Positions 34,737-43,019 are shown, numbered from the stretch's first letter. The stretch: 64,000 nt of DNA from Bacillota bacterium (GCA_023436585.1 JAEZIN010000028.1:372001-436000); one strand, 5' to 3'. Notes: a model not told the origin generated them from the sequence alone. A program made the numbers and translations.

Positions 34737-36287
34737 TTACTCTTTTGGCAGCAGCCACTTCAACCGCGCTTCCGGAACAGAAACCTTCCCGCCTGGCAAT
34801 TGAACTTCCTTCAAGGTACCGGTCAGCGTGCAGAGCATGTCGACCTCCAGCCCTGGTTCCAAATCATGCAGGTTCTCGCACAGGACTGCCACGGGGCTGT
34901 TTTCTCCGTCCGTCAAGATTACCGCCAAAGGCTGACCGCCCTGGCCAGACAGGGATAGGACGCGGCCGGTAAATTGCACCGGGGAATCCTTGTAGGATTC
35001 GGGCTTGGCGGCCAGCTTATCATAGTTGACACGCCTGAGCTTTTTTTGGAAGGCCGCCTGCTCATCCGCCTCGCTCTTTAAGCGTAGGAGCGTGAGCTTC
35101 TCTTCGCCTTTCAAGTACCCTTCCAGGGTGGCGCGGATGGTGAATGTGTTTTCGCCCAGTTTGGGAAGCTCCACCTTGCAGGAAAAGCCGCCGTCCTCCA
35201 TAACCTGAACATTGTAGGTCTTGGTCCGGTAAAGGATCTGCACGGTACTGCCGGGAAGGACCGCGCCGGAGATCACCGTGTTATCGCCCGCCACACCTTG
35301 AGTAACAGGCGTAACAACAAGCGGCGTTTTCAACTGTTCCAGCATGACGGTGAACGAGACGGAGCCGTACCCTTTTTCCCCGATAGCGTTGATGGTCACC
35401 ACATTCTTGCCGGGCTTGGGGAGGTCGCGGACGAGGCATGTGAAGCGGCCCTCACCGTCGGAGGTGAACCGTTCGTATCCCTGGTCGTTGACATAGTATC
35501 TCATGGGTGTGTTGGGCTCGGTGACACCCGTTACGGTCAGCTTTGTTGTTTTGGATACAGAGGGCACGTTATCCAGGGTAATGAACGTTTCATCCCGCTG
35601 CACCCTTACTTCCGCGGGCGCGGGGGTAGCCGTAGGCTGAGGGTCCAGTGTTGCGCGCGGCATAGGGGTCTCGGCGGGCAGAGGCGTCCATTGCGTGCCC
35701 AGGAACAGGATGGATGCGGCGGTTGTTTTCAGCGCAGCCTCATCCCACGCTGCCATGTCCCTGCCGATGATCTCCGAAGTGACCATGAACACCTTGCCGT
35801 AGCGCACTGTGGCGTAGGCAATGGTCTGCACGGTGAACGACTGCATGGAAGCGTCGCCCTGGAATACGGCGAATTCAGGCAGGTCCTGGCTCCAAACGCC
35901 ATGGGCGAAACCGCCGGCCCTGGCCATCTTCAAAAGAAAATCTTCCTTCTGCTCCGCCGTCATCAAATAGGCGTCCTGAGTGTCAAACGCTTCGGGCAAG
36001 GGCTTGATCTGAACCCTTAACTGCCCACCCTCCGGCGGATACGCCTCCAGCAGCGTGCCCGAATCATGGAAGCTGGAAGACAGTGCTTCCACTGTGGTGC
36101 CAAGCGCCTGTATCTCCTGTTCCTTGTCTTTCAGGTTGGATAATGTGAATACGTGCCAGCCGTCGGGCAGATACAGCCTTAACCCTTCCTCCGCAAAGGA
36201 ATAGGAGGTGTTCTCCCCCAATGCCGGGCTGGTGATTGCAAGGCACAGGAGAAGAAGGAGCGGCCATAGCCAGCTTGTCCGACGCAT
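34737..36287 (-). CDS. Secreted protein with PsbP-like N-terminus, Ig-like repeats and OB-like domain (paralogue 1)
   Basis: Function unknown. The 516-residue protein has a signal peptide (LWPLLLLLCLAITSPALG), an N-terminal PsbP/Mog1-like domain (YLPDGWHVFTLSNL, about 25-190), a Pro/Thr linker (PMPRATLDPQPTATPAPA), two or three Ig-like repeats (KLTVTGVTEPNTPMRYYVN, ISGAVLPGSTVQILYR) and a C-terminal domain starting NYDKLAAKPESYKDSPVQFTG, like small OB-fold extracellular domains. It is first of a two-gene operon with its paralogue and has its own promoter at 36349-36377. ATG 36287 follows GGGGG; the longer frame is rejected. Possibly a wall-facing sensor or adhesin. Confidence 0.7.
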   Translation of the reverse strand: MRRTSWLWPLLLLLCLAITSPALGENTSYSFAEEGLRLYLPDGWHVFTLSNLKDKEQEIQALGTTVEALSSSFHDSGTLLEAYPPEGGQLRVQIKPLPEAFDTQDAYLMTAEQKEDFLLKMARAGGFAHGVWSQDLPEFAVFQGDASMQSFTVQTIAYATVRYGKVFMVTSEIIGRDMAAWDEAALKTTAASILFLGTQWTPLPAETPMPRATLDPQPTATPAPAEVRVQRDETFITLDNVPSVSKTTKLTVTGVTEPNTPMRYYVNDQGYERFTSDGEGRFTCLVRDLPKPGKNVVTINAIGEKGYGSVSFTVMLEQLKTPLVVTPVTQGVAGDNTVISGAVLPGSTVQILYRTKTYNVQVMEDGGFSCKVELPKLGENTFTIRATLEGYLKGEEKLTLLRLKSEADEQAAFQKKLRRVNYDKLAAKPESYKDSPVQFTGRVLSLSGQGGQPLAVILTDGENSPVAVLCENLHDLEPGLEVDMLCTLTGTLKEVQLPGGKVSVPEARLKWLLPKE

Positions 36288-36348
36288 TGATGAACCCCCA
36301 TCCGGCCCGGCACGGATAGGGTGCCTGAGCCTGATTTCATATGCATGC

Positions 36349-36377
36349 ATTTTACCATAACGCGGCAATGCGCGCAA
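36349..36377 (-). promoter_or_regulatory. Promoter of the secreted-protein pair
   Basis: On the minus strand TTGCGC, 17 bases, TAAAAT, with TG one base before the minus-10 box (extended minus-10). Confidence 0.5.
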
Positions 36378-36492
36378 GGAAACGCCTGTAAACATTTGTG
36401 TTTTTATTCAAGGCCTTGTGCGATGACAACATGCATGTTTCCTTCTCAAATGGGTCATAATAGGCCCATCACAAAGGAAAAGGAGGGGGAGC

Positions 36493-37533
36493 ATGCTGCC
36501 GATGGGAGCCTGGCGGCCATACAGAAAAAAGCATACCTTCCGGGCTGTACTTCTGGTGAGCGCCGTTTTCCTGGCGGGCGCGATGTTTATGGCCTTCTAC
36601 CGCCATCCGGCCTCCCGGGAGACGGCTGCCGTAGCGCAAGAAAACATCCTGGCGCCGGCCGTGCTCGACGAAGTGCCCCTGACACTGCCGGAATCCATCC
36701 GCACAGGCTTGCCGGACGGCTGGCCGCTGGTTCGTGTGGCGCCTTTGGACCACGAACTTTGGGCCGGGAAGCTGCTTCTCATCAATGAGGACCATCCTGT
36801 GCCCGCATTGGCCCCGCCGCCCAACACGCTGAGCATTTCGGAGCAAGGGGAAGGGCAGATCGCCGTGCGCTCCTTAAAGCCCAATACCGACATGGAGGTA
36901 ATCCAGGCGCTGAAGCAGCTGTTTTCCATGGCGCGTTCCTCCGGCGTCACAAGCTGGCTCATATGGGAAGGCAGCCGCTCCATAGGCCAGCAGCTGCAAT
37001 TGCAATTGGAGAGGCTTGCGCTGTATGCCCAGACAGTTACGCTGACGGCGGCCGCGCAAAAGGCGGCAGGGGAGGTGCCGGCTCCAGGCTTCAGTGAGCA
37101 TCAATTGCCTTATGTGGTGGACATACGCCTGGCGGACGGCTGGAACGTCATCCCGGATGATGCGCCGCTGGAAGCGTCGTCCGACGGGAGGCTTCTTCTG
37201 GACAGCGCATGGCAGTGCGGCTTTATTCACCGTTACGGCAAAAATCCGGCCCCGCCCTATGAGGACGAGGCCTATCATTTCCGGTATGTGGGTCTTGTAC
37301 ACAGCACCATCATGCATGCGCTGAAGGCGGATTTGCCAAGATATCTTGCTCTGCTCAGAAAGGAAAGCGCGATCACCTATTACGAAGCAGGGGAGCCGCG
37401 CTATGCCGTTTTGTGCCAGCCGGCGGAAGAAGGCATGACCTTTTCCATACCGGCCGGCTGCCCCTGGGAGGGCTCCATGGACAATACGGGCTACGCGGTA
37501 ATCGCCGTTACCTTTCCCAAGGCGGAAGAATGA
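36493..37533 (+). CDS. Membrane-anchored VanY-like D-alanyl-D-alanine carboxypeptidase (M15)
   Basis: Likely trims the terminal D-Ala of peptidoglycan stem peptides outside the membrane. The 346-residue protein has one N-terminal membrane anchor (AVLLVSAVFLAGAMFMAF), a linker region and a C-terminal M15 domain. Zinc ligands and catalytic residues fit SEHQLPYVVD (His203, Asp210) and DEAYHF (Glu259, His262), although the usual SxHxxGxAxD and EPWH motifs are altered (Gly/Ala to Pro/Val, Trp to Tyr). Start ATG follows GGAGGGGG. It is monocistronic and converges on sipA three bases away. Activity is probable but the altered motif leaves doubt on substrate. Confidence 0.78.
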   Translation: MLPMGAWRPYRKKHTFRAVLLVSAVFLAGAMFMAFYRHPASRETAAVAQENILAPAVLDEVPLTLPESIRTGLPDGWPLVRVAPLDHELWAGKLLLINEDHPVPALAPPPNTLSISEQGEGQIAVRSLKPNTDMEVIQALKQLFSMARSSGVTSWLIWEGSRSIGQQLQLQLERLALYAQTVTLTAAAQKAAGEVPAPGFSEHQLPYVVDIRLADGWNVIPDDAPLEASSDGRLLLDSAWQCGFIHRYGKNPAPPYEDEAYHFRYVGLVHSTIMHALKADLPRYLALLRKESAITYYEAGEPRYAVLCQPAEEGMTFSIPAGCPWEGSMDNTGYAVIAVTFPKAEE

Positions 37534-37536
37534 GCG

Positions 37537-38139
37537 TTACGGTATGGAGCGGGCATTCCCGAAGGGAAAGAACACAAACCGGACATGGCCCGCGATCTGG
37601 TTTCTGTGGAGCGTGCCCACGTAGCGGCTGTCATTGCTGTTGTCACGGTTGTCGCCCAGTACAAAAAACTGGTCTTCCTTTAATGTGATAGGCGCCATGG
37701 AATTGTCGTTGTTGTTCCTGGCGGGGGTCAGGTAGGACTCCTTCACCGCCTCGCCGTTCACATAGACCGTATTGATCCCCGTTCCCTTGTCATACTTGAT
37801 TTCCACGGTGTCGCCCGGTATGCCGATCAGGCGCTTGACGAAATATTCCGTGCGGTTCGGATAACGGCATATGATCACATCCTGCCGGGAAGGCGATCCC
37901 CATATGTATTCGGGCTTGGTGACAAACATCAGCTCCCCGTTTTGAAGCGTGTCCGTCATGCTTTCCCCGTCCACCCGGATGGGCTCGAACAAAAAGGTGC
38001 GTACCAATAAAGCGATGGCTACCGCAGCGGCAAGCGTCAGCACCCAGCTCAAAATTTCCTTGCGGATGCTTTTTTGCCTGGCAGTCTTGTTCTCCGGCGC
38101 AGTGCCGGGGGACATGTTGTTTTGGGGAAGAACACTCAT
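37537..38139 (-). CDS. Signal peptidase I, copy A
   Basis: Cleaves signal peptides of exported proteins at the outer membrane face. The 200-residue protein has a cytosolic N-terminus, one membrane helix (about 31-47), the nucleophile Ser60 in RVDGESM, general base Lys102 in YFVKRLIGIPGD, and GDNRDNSNDSRY. It is the third gene of a sigma-membrane protein-sip operon, 30 bases after the tiny membrane protein, with GGAGG eight bases before ATG 38139. It is clearly closer to copy C (39743) than to copy B (39084). Confidence 0.93.
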   Translation of the reverse strand: MSVLPQNNMSPGTAPENKTARQKSIRKEILSWVLTLAAAVAIALLVRTFLFEPIRVDGESMTDTLQNGELMFVTKPEYIWGSPSRQDVIICRYPNRTEYFVKRLIGIPGDTVEIKYDKGTGINTVYVNGEAVKESYLTPARNNNDNSMAPITLKEDQFFVLGDNRDNSNDSRYVGTLHRNQIAGHVRFVFFPFGNARSIP

Positions 38140-38169
38140 GGGAAGGGCCTCCTTTAGTGGATTTTCAGT

Positions 38170-38391
38170 TTACCAGGCGAGCCGGGCAAGCACGGTATAT
38201 GCCTCTTCCCCGGCGGATACCATGGGCAGAAGGCATATTGCCAGTGTGCAGGCCAGGGCGATGACTGGCCGCAGATACTTCCGGCCATCCGTTTGGGGGG
38301 AGAGGAGCAAAAGCCCGGCAGCCTCCACGAGGCGTGTCTTTTCTTCGATCGAAGCCCAAACAGCGGAAAAATGGTCCTTGTCGGCGTTCAT
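38170..38391 (-). CDS. Tiny membrane protein coupled to the ECF sigma factor
   Basis: The 73-residue product has a charged N-terminus (MNADKDHFSAVWASIEEK) and one membrane helix near 44-62 (PVIALACTLAICLLPMV). Its ATG overlaps the sigma-factor stop (ATGA), the place where anti-sigma factors usually lie. It lacks the zinc-binding HxxxCxxC motif of ZAS anti-sigma factors and is much shorter than typical ones. It may be a minimal membrane anti-sigma factor; this is inferred from position only. Confidence 0.62.
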   Translation of the reverse strand: MNADKDHFSAVWASIEEKTRLVEAAGLLLLSPQTDGRKYLRPVIALACTLAICLLPMVSAGEEAYTVLARLAW

Positions 38392-38921
38392 TTCCAATCC
38401 TCCTTTGCTCTTTTCAGCTTCTTGCGTATACGGTGAAGACCGACCTTCACCTGGGGTATGGTCTTGTGAAGTGCTTGTGCGATCTGCTGGTAATCCATCC
38501 CTTCAACGGCGAACAGCAGAAGCATTTTGCGCTGCTCCTTTGGCAGGCCGGTGAGCGCCAGGTAGAGGCCTGTGTAGATTTCCCGGCGGATGCACATGCT
38601 TTCCGGCGTTTCTTCATCTGCCGCTTCGTTAAGGCCTTCGCTTGGAAGCGGCTGGTGCTTTCGCCGGCGCAGCATATCGATGCTTTTGTGGCGCACCAGC
38701 GCGTTTAAGAAGGTGGCGAAGGAAAAATCCATCCTGTAGGCAAGCCTGTGTATATACAGGTCCGCGAAGCATTCCTGCACCACATCCTCGGCAAGGTGCG
38801 CATCCCTTAAAAGGCTTGCGGCCAGGCGGAGTGCTCCCTCCCGGTGGCGCAGGACAAGCGCTTCAAACGCCTGCTGGTCGCCGTTTTTCACGCGCTGCAT
38901 GAGGGCGTTGTCGTCCTGCAA
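38388..38921 (-). CDS. ECF-type RNA polymerase sigma factor
   Basis: The 177-residue protein has region 2 (QQAFEALVLRHREGALRLAASLLRDAHLAEDVVQECFADLY split over 2.1-2.2, then FATFLNALVRHKSIDMLRRRK) and region 4 (LPKEQRKMLLLFAVEGMDYQ and QIAQALHKTIPQVKVGLHRI). Start TTG 38921 is chosen because GGAGGGAGGG lies six to seven bases upstream; the longer GTG frame to 38948 has none. A TGTAAC-N16-CGAG sequence 45-70 bases upstream fits ECF autoregulation. The operon continues with a tiny membrane protein and a signal peptidase, suggesting an envelope or secretion stress response. Confidence 0.9.
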   Translation of the reverse strand: MQDDNALMQRVKNGDQQAFEALVLRHREGALRLAASLLRDAHLAEDVVQECFADLYIHRLAYRMDFSFATFLNALVRHKSIDMLRRRKHQPLPSEGLNEAADEETPESMCIRREIYTGLYLALTGLPKEQRKMLLLFAVEGMDYQQIAQALHKTIPQVKVGLHRIRKKLKRAKEDWK

Positions 38922-38963
38922 ACCGGTCCCTCCCTCCGCCGCGCCCACGTGTACGTAATGATA

Positions 38964-38989
38964 CTCGCAGGCGAAATTGAAAAGTTACA
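38964..38989 (-). promoter_or_regulatory. Putative ECF-type autoregulatory promoter
   Basis: On the minus strand TGTAAC, 16 bases, CGAGTAT, upstream of the ECF sigma gene. TGTAAC with AT-rich TTTTC after it is the classic minus-35 of sigma-X/M/W-type promoters; the minus-10 CGAG is near CGTC/CGAC. Confidence 0.55.
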
Positions 38990-39083
38990 CCATGCGGCAA
39001 AATTTTTATATGGGAAATAATGAATATGCCCCGCCCAATAAGGACGAGGCGCTTTTTATCTTGGGTGCAAATACGATGATAAC

Positions 39084-39701
39084 TTAATTCTGCCCTGTAG
39101 GGATACTGCGAATTTTGTCCAGCGGATAGATCACCAGCCGAACGCGGCCCAGGATGGCATCGCGCTTGATGGGGCCGATGATGTGGCTGTCCGTGCTGTG
39201 GATGCGGTTGTCTCCCAGGACAAAATATTCGTCCTCCAATAGGGTAACCGGGCCAAAATGATAATCGGCGGGGTAGGTGATATAGTCTTCCGTCAGCGCT
39301 TCCCCGTTGACCAGCACCACATCTTCTTTCACTTCCACCGTATCGCCGGGGATGCCCACCACGCGCTTCACGTACGTATCCTCCCGTTCCGGATAGCGGC
39401 AGATCACCACGTCCAGCCTTTGCGGCTCCTGCTGCCAGTAATCGGCCTTGGATACGAGTATGAACTCGTTGTGGAGCAGCGTGTTGTTCATGCTCTGGCC
39501 ATCCACCCGCAGCGGTTCCAGCACGAAATACTGGATCAAGGCCGCCACCAGGATGGCGGCAGCAAAAACGGCCACCCAGGACAGTATTTCTCGAATGGCC
39601 TTTTTTGTTTCCGCGGCGGGATCCGTCTGCGTTTCGGGAAAAGGCAGAAGAGGCAGGGGATCATAACGCTGCGATTTCTCGTCGTCATTCCTCTTAGCCA
39701 C
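39084..39701 (-). CDS. Signal peptidase I, copy B
   Basis: The 205-residue protein has one membrane helix (about 41-60), Ser70 in RVDGQSM, Lys112 in TYVKRVVGIPGD and GDNRIHSTDSH. It is more divergent than copies A and C and lacks the Asn-rich insert (NNNDNS) they share. Start GTG 39701 is seven bases after GGGGGG. It follows copy C by 41 bases, so the two probably share a transcript. Confidence 0.92.
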   Translation of the reverse strand: MAKRNDDEKSQRYDPLPLLPFPETQTDPAAETKKAIREILSWVAVFAAAILVAALIQYFVLEPLRVDGQSMNNTLLHNEFILVSKADYWQQEPQRLDVVICRYPEREDTYVKRVVGIPGDTVEVKEDVVLVNGEALTEDYITYPADYHFGPVTLLEDEYFVLGDNRIHSTDSHIIGPIKRDAILGRVRLVIYPLDKIRSIPTGQN

Positions 39702-39742
39702 CTCTTGTCCCCCCTTCCGCTTCCACGCGGCGGCGCGAATGG

Positions 39743-40372
39743 TTACTTGATGCCGCGAATTTCGCTGAACGGGAAGAAAACAAACCGCACATGGCCGATG
39801 ATCTGGCTTCTGGAGATGGGGCCAACGCCGGGATAGCGGCTGTCGTTGCTGTTGTCGCGGTTGTCGCCCATGACGAAATACTCATCCTCGCCAAGTGTCT
39901 TTTGCGGCATGGCGTTGTTGCTGTTGTTCCTCTCGGGCGTAAGGAAGGGCTCGTCGACCGCTTCGCCGTTGACAAGCAGGGTGTTGGTGCCGTTCTGCCG
40001 GTCATATCTGATTTCCACCGTGTCGCCGGGCAGGGCAATCAGCCGCTTGACAAAGTACTGGTTGTGACGGCCGGGGTATTTGCAGATGACCACATCCTGC
40101 CGGGATGGCGTACCCAGATAGTATTCGGGCTTTGTGACAAACACCAGTTCCTTGTCATGCAGCGTATCACTCATACTGTCTCCATCCACACGGATGGGTT
40201 CAAACAGGAAGGTGCGGATCAAAAAAGCGGCGACCACAGCCGTTACAATGGTCAAAATCCAGCTTAACATTTCTTTCTTCGCACTTTTCTTCGGTTTGGC
40301 TTTTGTGCTTGAAGCATCGGCAGCGGCAGACTCTGTTTGGGCCATGGTTTCCTTTTCGGGTTCGGTGCTCAT
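39743..40372 (-). CDS. Signal peptidase I, copy C
   Basis: The 209-residue protein has a Lys/Ala-rich cytosolic tail (TKAKPKKSAKKE), one membrane helix (about 37-53), Ser66 in RVDGDSM, Lys109 in YFVKRLIALPGD and GDNRDNSNDSRY. ATG 40372 follows GGAGG by eleven bases; the longer frame to 40429 overlaps an upstream terminator. The close match to copy A across the sigma operon suggests a local duplication. Confidence 0.93.
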   Translation of the reverse strand: MSTEPEKETMAQTESAAADASSTKAKPKKSAKKEMLSWILTIVTAVVAAFLIRTFLFEPIRVDGDSMSDTLHDKELVFVTKPEYYLGTPSRQDVVICKYPGRHNQYFVKRLIALPGDTVEIRYDRQNGTNTLLVNGEAVDEPFLTPERNNSNNAMPQKTLGEDEYFVMGDNRDNSNDSRYPGVGPISRSQIIGHVRFVFFPFSEIRGIK

Positions 40373-40429
40373 GAGGGCAAAGGCCTCCTTCGTAGCTTGG
40401 GAAATGCGCCAAAATTTTTCCGTATCCAA

Positions 40430-40455
40430 GAAAACGCCTTCCCGACCCGGAAGGC
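40430..40455 (-). terminator. Terminator of the DUF951 gene
   Basis: On the minus strand GCCTTCC-GGGTCG-GGAAGGC followed by GTTTTC, between the DUF951 stop and sipC. Confidence 0.65.
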
Positions 40456-40462
40456 AGGCGGC

Positions 40463-40681
40463 TCATCCGCTTTGATCAGGCTGTGCCGGCACAAATGGTC
40501 CGGGGGATATTACCTTCTTGCGGCGTTTTAAAAAAACGGCCCGGTCCATCATCACGATTCGCCCGCAGCCCAGGCATTTGATCTTGATGTCAGCCCCCGT
40601 TCGGATGACCGTCCATTCATCGCTGCCGCAGGGATGCGTTTTGCGCGTCTGGATTCGGTCGCCCAGCCGGATATCCTCCAT
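40463..40681 (-). CDS. DUF951 family protein
   Basis: The 72-residue protein MEDIRLGDRIQTRKTHPCGS ... IKCLGCGRIVMMDR matches the DUF951 family, short Firmicutes proteins with three Cys (HPCGS, CLGC) that may bind a metal and nucleic acid. GGAGG precedes ATG 40681 by eight bases; the longer frame has no ribosome site. Function unknown; in other Firmicutes it often sits near chromosome-partition or ribosome genes, but here it precedes signal peptidase genes. Confidence 0.85.
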   Translation of the reverse strand: MEDIRLGDRIQTRKTHPCGSDEWTVIRTGADIKIKCLGCGRIVMMDRAVFLKRRKKVISPGPFVPAQPDQSG

Positions 40682-40856
40682 GCGCCTGACCTCCAGCAAA
40701 TAGTTGCAATTATTATAATCCATCATTCTTGAAGTTTCAACACCCATCGGCTGGCAAAATGCGCACAATGTTCCTGCATTTAAGCCGGGTAAGGTGCGGG
40801 TGAAAGGGAATGGATTTTTGGCAATAGCATGAAAATGGCGATTATACCCGTTTTTA

Positions 40857-40865
40857 TGCTATACT
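40857..40865 (+). promoter_or_regulatory. Extended minus-10 promoter of the FHA-SEDS-PBP operon
   Basis: TGCTATACT, with no clear minus-35 box (TGGCGA at 18 bases). It sits about 35 bases before the GTG start. Confidence 0.4.
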
Positions 40866-40898
40866 GTATGGGAAAACATAGGATGAGGCGGTGGTGTC

Positions 40899-41768
40899 GT
40901 GCCTGCGCAGGCGTATGAGGTTGTGGCCATGGGGGCACGGTACTGGTTTGCCTTTTTGGGTGTGGTTATCGTTTGGCGCAGCTTTATGTGGCTGCGCAAG
41001 GACGCGAAGATACGGCGCAGGCGCTTAAAGCAGCTGCCGGATGCGGGCCTGGTGGGGGAACTGGTGGTGCTGGCGGGGAGCGACGCGCTGCCGCCGGGCA
41101 CCGTGATCCCTTTGCCCAGGGAGGGATCGCTGGGGAGCCTGAGAAGCTGCGATGTGAGCTTGCCGTGCTCCGGCGTAGCGTCCCGCCATGGGGATTTCCG
41201 GTTTGAAAGCGGTGTCGGCTTGATTTTGACACCGGCACCGCAGCTGAACTTTATGGTGGATGGCGTGGAGCCTGAGCCTGGCCAGAGGGAATGGGTGATG
41301 CACCATGGTTCCCGGCTGGTAATAGGCGACGCGCTTGTGCGCTTGCGTCTGTTCATGGGCCTGGAAACGGCACGCTCTGCCGCATTCCAGGAGGAGCCCG
41401 GCTATGAGGAACTGCTGCCGGAGATGGCCGCGGATGTGCAGGAGTGGCCGGAGGAAGACGGTGGATTCGAGCCTTCATATGATCCGCCCCAGCCGGTGGT
41501 CATGGAGGATAACTTCAACCCTGACTGGGAGGAATATACGCAGCCGCACCGCCAGCAGATTCTCTCCTGGCAGGATACGGGCCGCTACGTTTACAATAGG
41601 CAGTATCAAAGGCCGCAGCCCGAGGCGGAGCCGGAGGACGCCCAGGGGGAATGGCCTGAACCCGGTCTCTATGAGGAAGAGCCGACTGCACCGGGCCATT
41701 GGCAGCAGCCTGAAAGGCTTCAAGCGCCGCCGCCCCGGCGCGGCTTGATTCGCAGGAGGAGGCGGTAA
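40899..41768 (+). CDS. FHA-domain membrane protein with degenerate phosphopeptide site
   Basis: The 289-residue protein has one N-terminal membrane helix (YWFAFLGVVIVWRSFMWL), a basic stretch, an FHA-type domain (about 60-150: GSLRSCDVSLPCSGVASRHGDF ... FMVDGVE) and an acidic, Pro/Gln-rich C-terminal tail ending RRGLIRRRRR. FHA domains bind phosphothreonine, yet the usual GR and SxxH residues read GS and AxxH here, so binding may be lost. GTG 40899 follows GAGGCGG. It is the first gene of an operon with SEDS and PBP genes, so a scaffold or regulator of wall synthesis is likely. Confidence 0.75.
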   Translation: MPAQAYEVVAMGARYWFAFLGVVIVWRSFMWLRKDAKIRRRRLKQLPDAGLVGELVVLAGSDALPPGTVIPLPREGSLGSLRSCDVSLPCSGVASRHGDFRFESGVGLILTPAPQLNFMVDGVEPEPGQREWVMHHGSRLVIGDALVRLRLFMGLETARSAAFQEEPGYEELLPEMAADVQEWPEEDGGFEPSYDPPQPVVMEDNFNPDWEEYTQPHRQQILSWQDTGRYVYNRQYQRPQPEAEPEDAQGEWPEPGLYEEEPTAPGHWQQPERLQAPPPRRGLIRRRRR

Positions 41769-41771
41769 AGT

Positions 41772-43019
41772 ATGAAAGGCAGGAAACGGGATCCGGCATG
41801 GATGCTGATCAGCGTCGTTATGCTTTTCTTTTTCAGCGCTTTTCTGCTGATCTCCTTCCAAAAGGAGCAGGTGAACTGGCAGGGGCTGCTTTTGAGTGTG
41901 GCAGTGCCGGCCATGATCTTTATAGGATCCATGGTGCTGCCAAGGTTCTTTCCGGCGGACAAGCTTCTTTTGTCGCTGACTAATTTTCTCTGCGCGCTGG
42001 GCGTACTGCTTTTGTACCGCATCAAGCCGGAATACGGCCTGGACCAGGCGGTACGTTACGGGGTCGGGCTTGTTTTGATGCTCATCACCATCCTGGTGGT
42101 GCACAGGGTCCGCTCCTGGCGGTGGCTTGCGTTTGCCGCCATCTTCCTTTCCTTGGGCGCTCTTGCGCTGCCCATTGTCATCGGCACCACCATCAACGGC
42201 GCGAAAAGCTGGATCAAAATTGCCGGCCAGTCCCTGCAGCCCAGCGAGCTTGTAAAGCTGTCGTACCTTGTGGTACTGGCTTATTACATGAGCCGGCGCC
42301 GCATGCTGCCCTGGCTGTTTCTGGCCATGGGCAGCCTGGGGCTTTTGATGCTTCAGCAAGACCTGGGCACGGCGCTGATGTATTTCTTTTCCGCGCTGTT
42401 CTTGTTCTATGCCTCCACCAGCAACCTACCCTTGACACTGCTGGGGGTGTTGGGCGGCGCGGGTGCGGCCTTGGTGGGGTACGACAGGTTCCCACGCGTC
42501 CAAAGAAGAATTGCAGCGTGGCAGAACCCCTGGGGTGACTATCAAAACTCCGGGTTTCAGATTGTGCAGTCGCTGATCGCCATTGCCAGCGGCGGTCTGT
42601 TCGGGGTGGGCCTGGGTTTGGGTTCGCCAAGGGACATTCCGGAGTATACATCCGACTTTATTTTCGCGGTGGTGTGCGAACAGTTTGGTGTGCTTTTCGG
42701 CCTGTGCGTACTGCTCATCTATGTGGTGATCATACTGCGCGGCGTCAGTATCGCCATCGCCTCCCGGGAAAGCTTTCACGCTTTGCTGGCCATGGGCTGC
42801 GTGGTAATCCTGGGCGTGCAGACATTCGTCATTATCGGCGGGGTCATCAAGCTGATCCCGCTGACAGGCGTGACCATGCCGTTTGTCAGCGAAGGCGGAA
42901 CCTCCCTGGTGTCCTGCCTTTGCTTGGTTGGTATGCTGCAGGGCGTGGCCAGCCGCAATGAGGATCTGCTCAAGGAAGACGCCCGTCTGGCCAGCCTGGG
43001 CGTGAATTCTCCTTATTAA
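41772..43019 (+). CDS. SEDS peptidoglycan glycosyltransferase (FtsW/RodA/SpoVE family)
   Basis: Polymerises lipid II in the membrane together with a class B PBP. The 415-residue protein has about ten membrane helices and family landmarks INGAKSWIKIAGQSLQPSELVKLSYLVVLAYY, LQQDLGTALMYF and the C-terminal GVTMPFVSEGGTSLVSCL. ATG follows GGAGGAGG. It lies between the FHA gene and the PBP gene, a set found in several Gram-positive lineages. Whether it acts in division, elongation or sporulation cannot be told from sequence. Confidence 0.92.
   Translation: MKGRKRDPAWMLISVVMLFFFSAFLLISFQKEQVNWQGLLLSVAVPAMIFIGSMVLPRFFPADKLLLSLTNFLCALGVLLLYRIKPEYGLDQAVRYGVGLVLMLITILVVHRVRSWRWLAFAAIFLSLGALALPIVIGTTINGAKSWIKIAGQSLQPSELVKLSYLVVLAYYMSRRRMLPWLFLAMGSLGLLMLQQDLGTALMYFFSALFLFYASTSNLPLTLLGVLGGAGAALVGYDRFPRVQRRIAAWQNPWGDYQNSGFQIVQSLIAIASGGLFGVGLGLGSPRDIPEYTSDFIFAVVCEQFGVLFGLCVLLIYVVIILRGVSIAIASRESFHALLAMGCVVILGVQTFVIIGGVIKLIPLTGVTMPFVSEGGTSLVSCLCLVGMLQGVASRNEDLLKEDARLASLGVNSPY

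Noticed and set aside
36493..37533. VanY-like gene as part of a vancomycin resistance cluster
   Set aside because: No vanH, vanA-type ligase, vanX or two-component genes nearby; altered motif and single-gene context point to ordinary wall maintenance.
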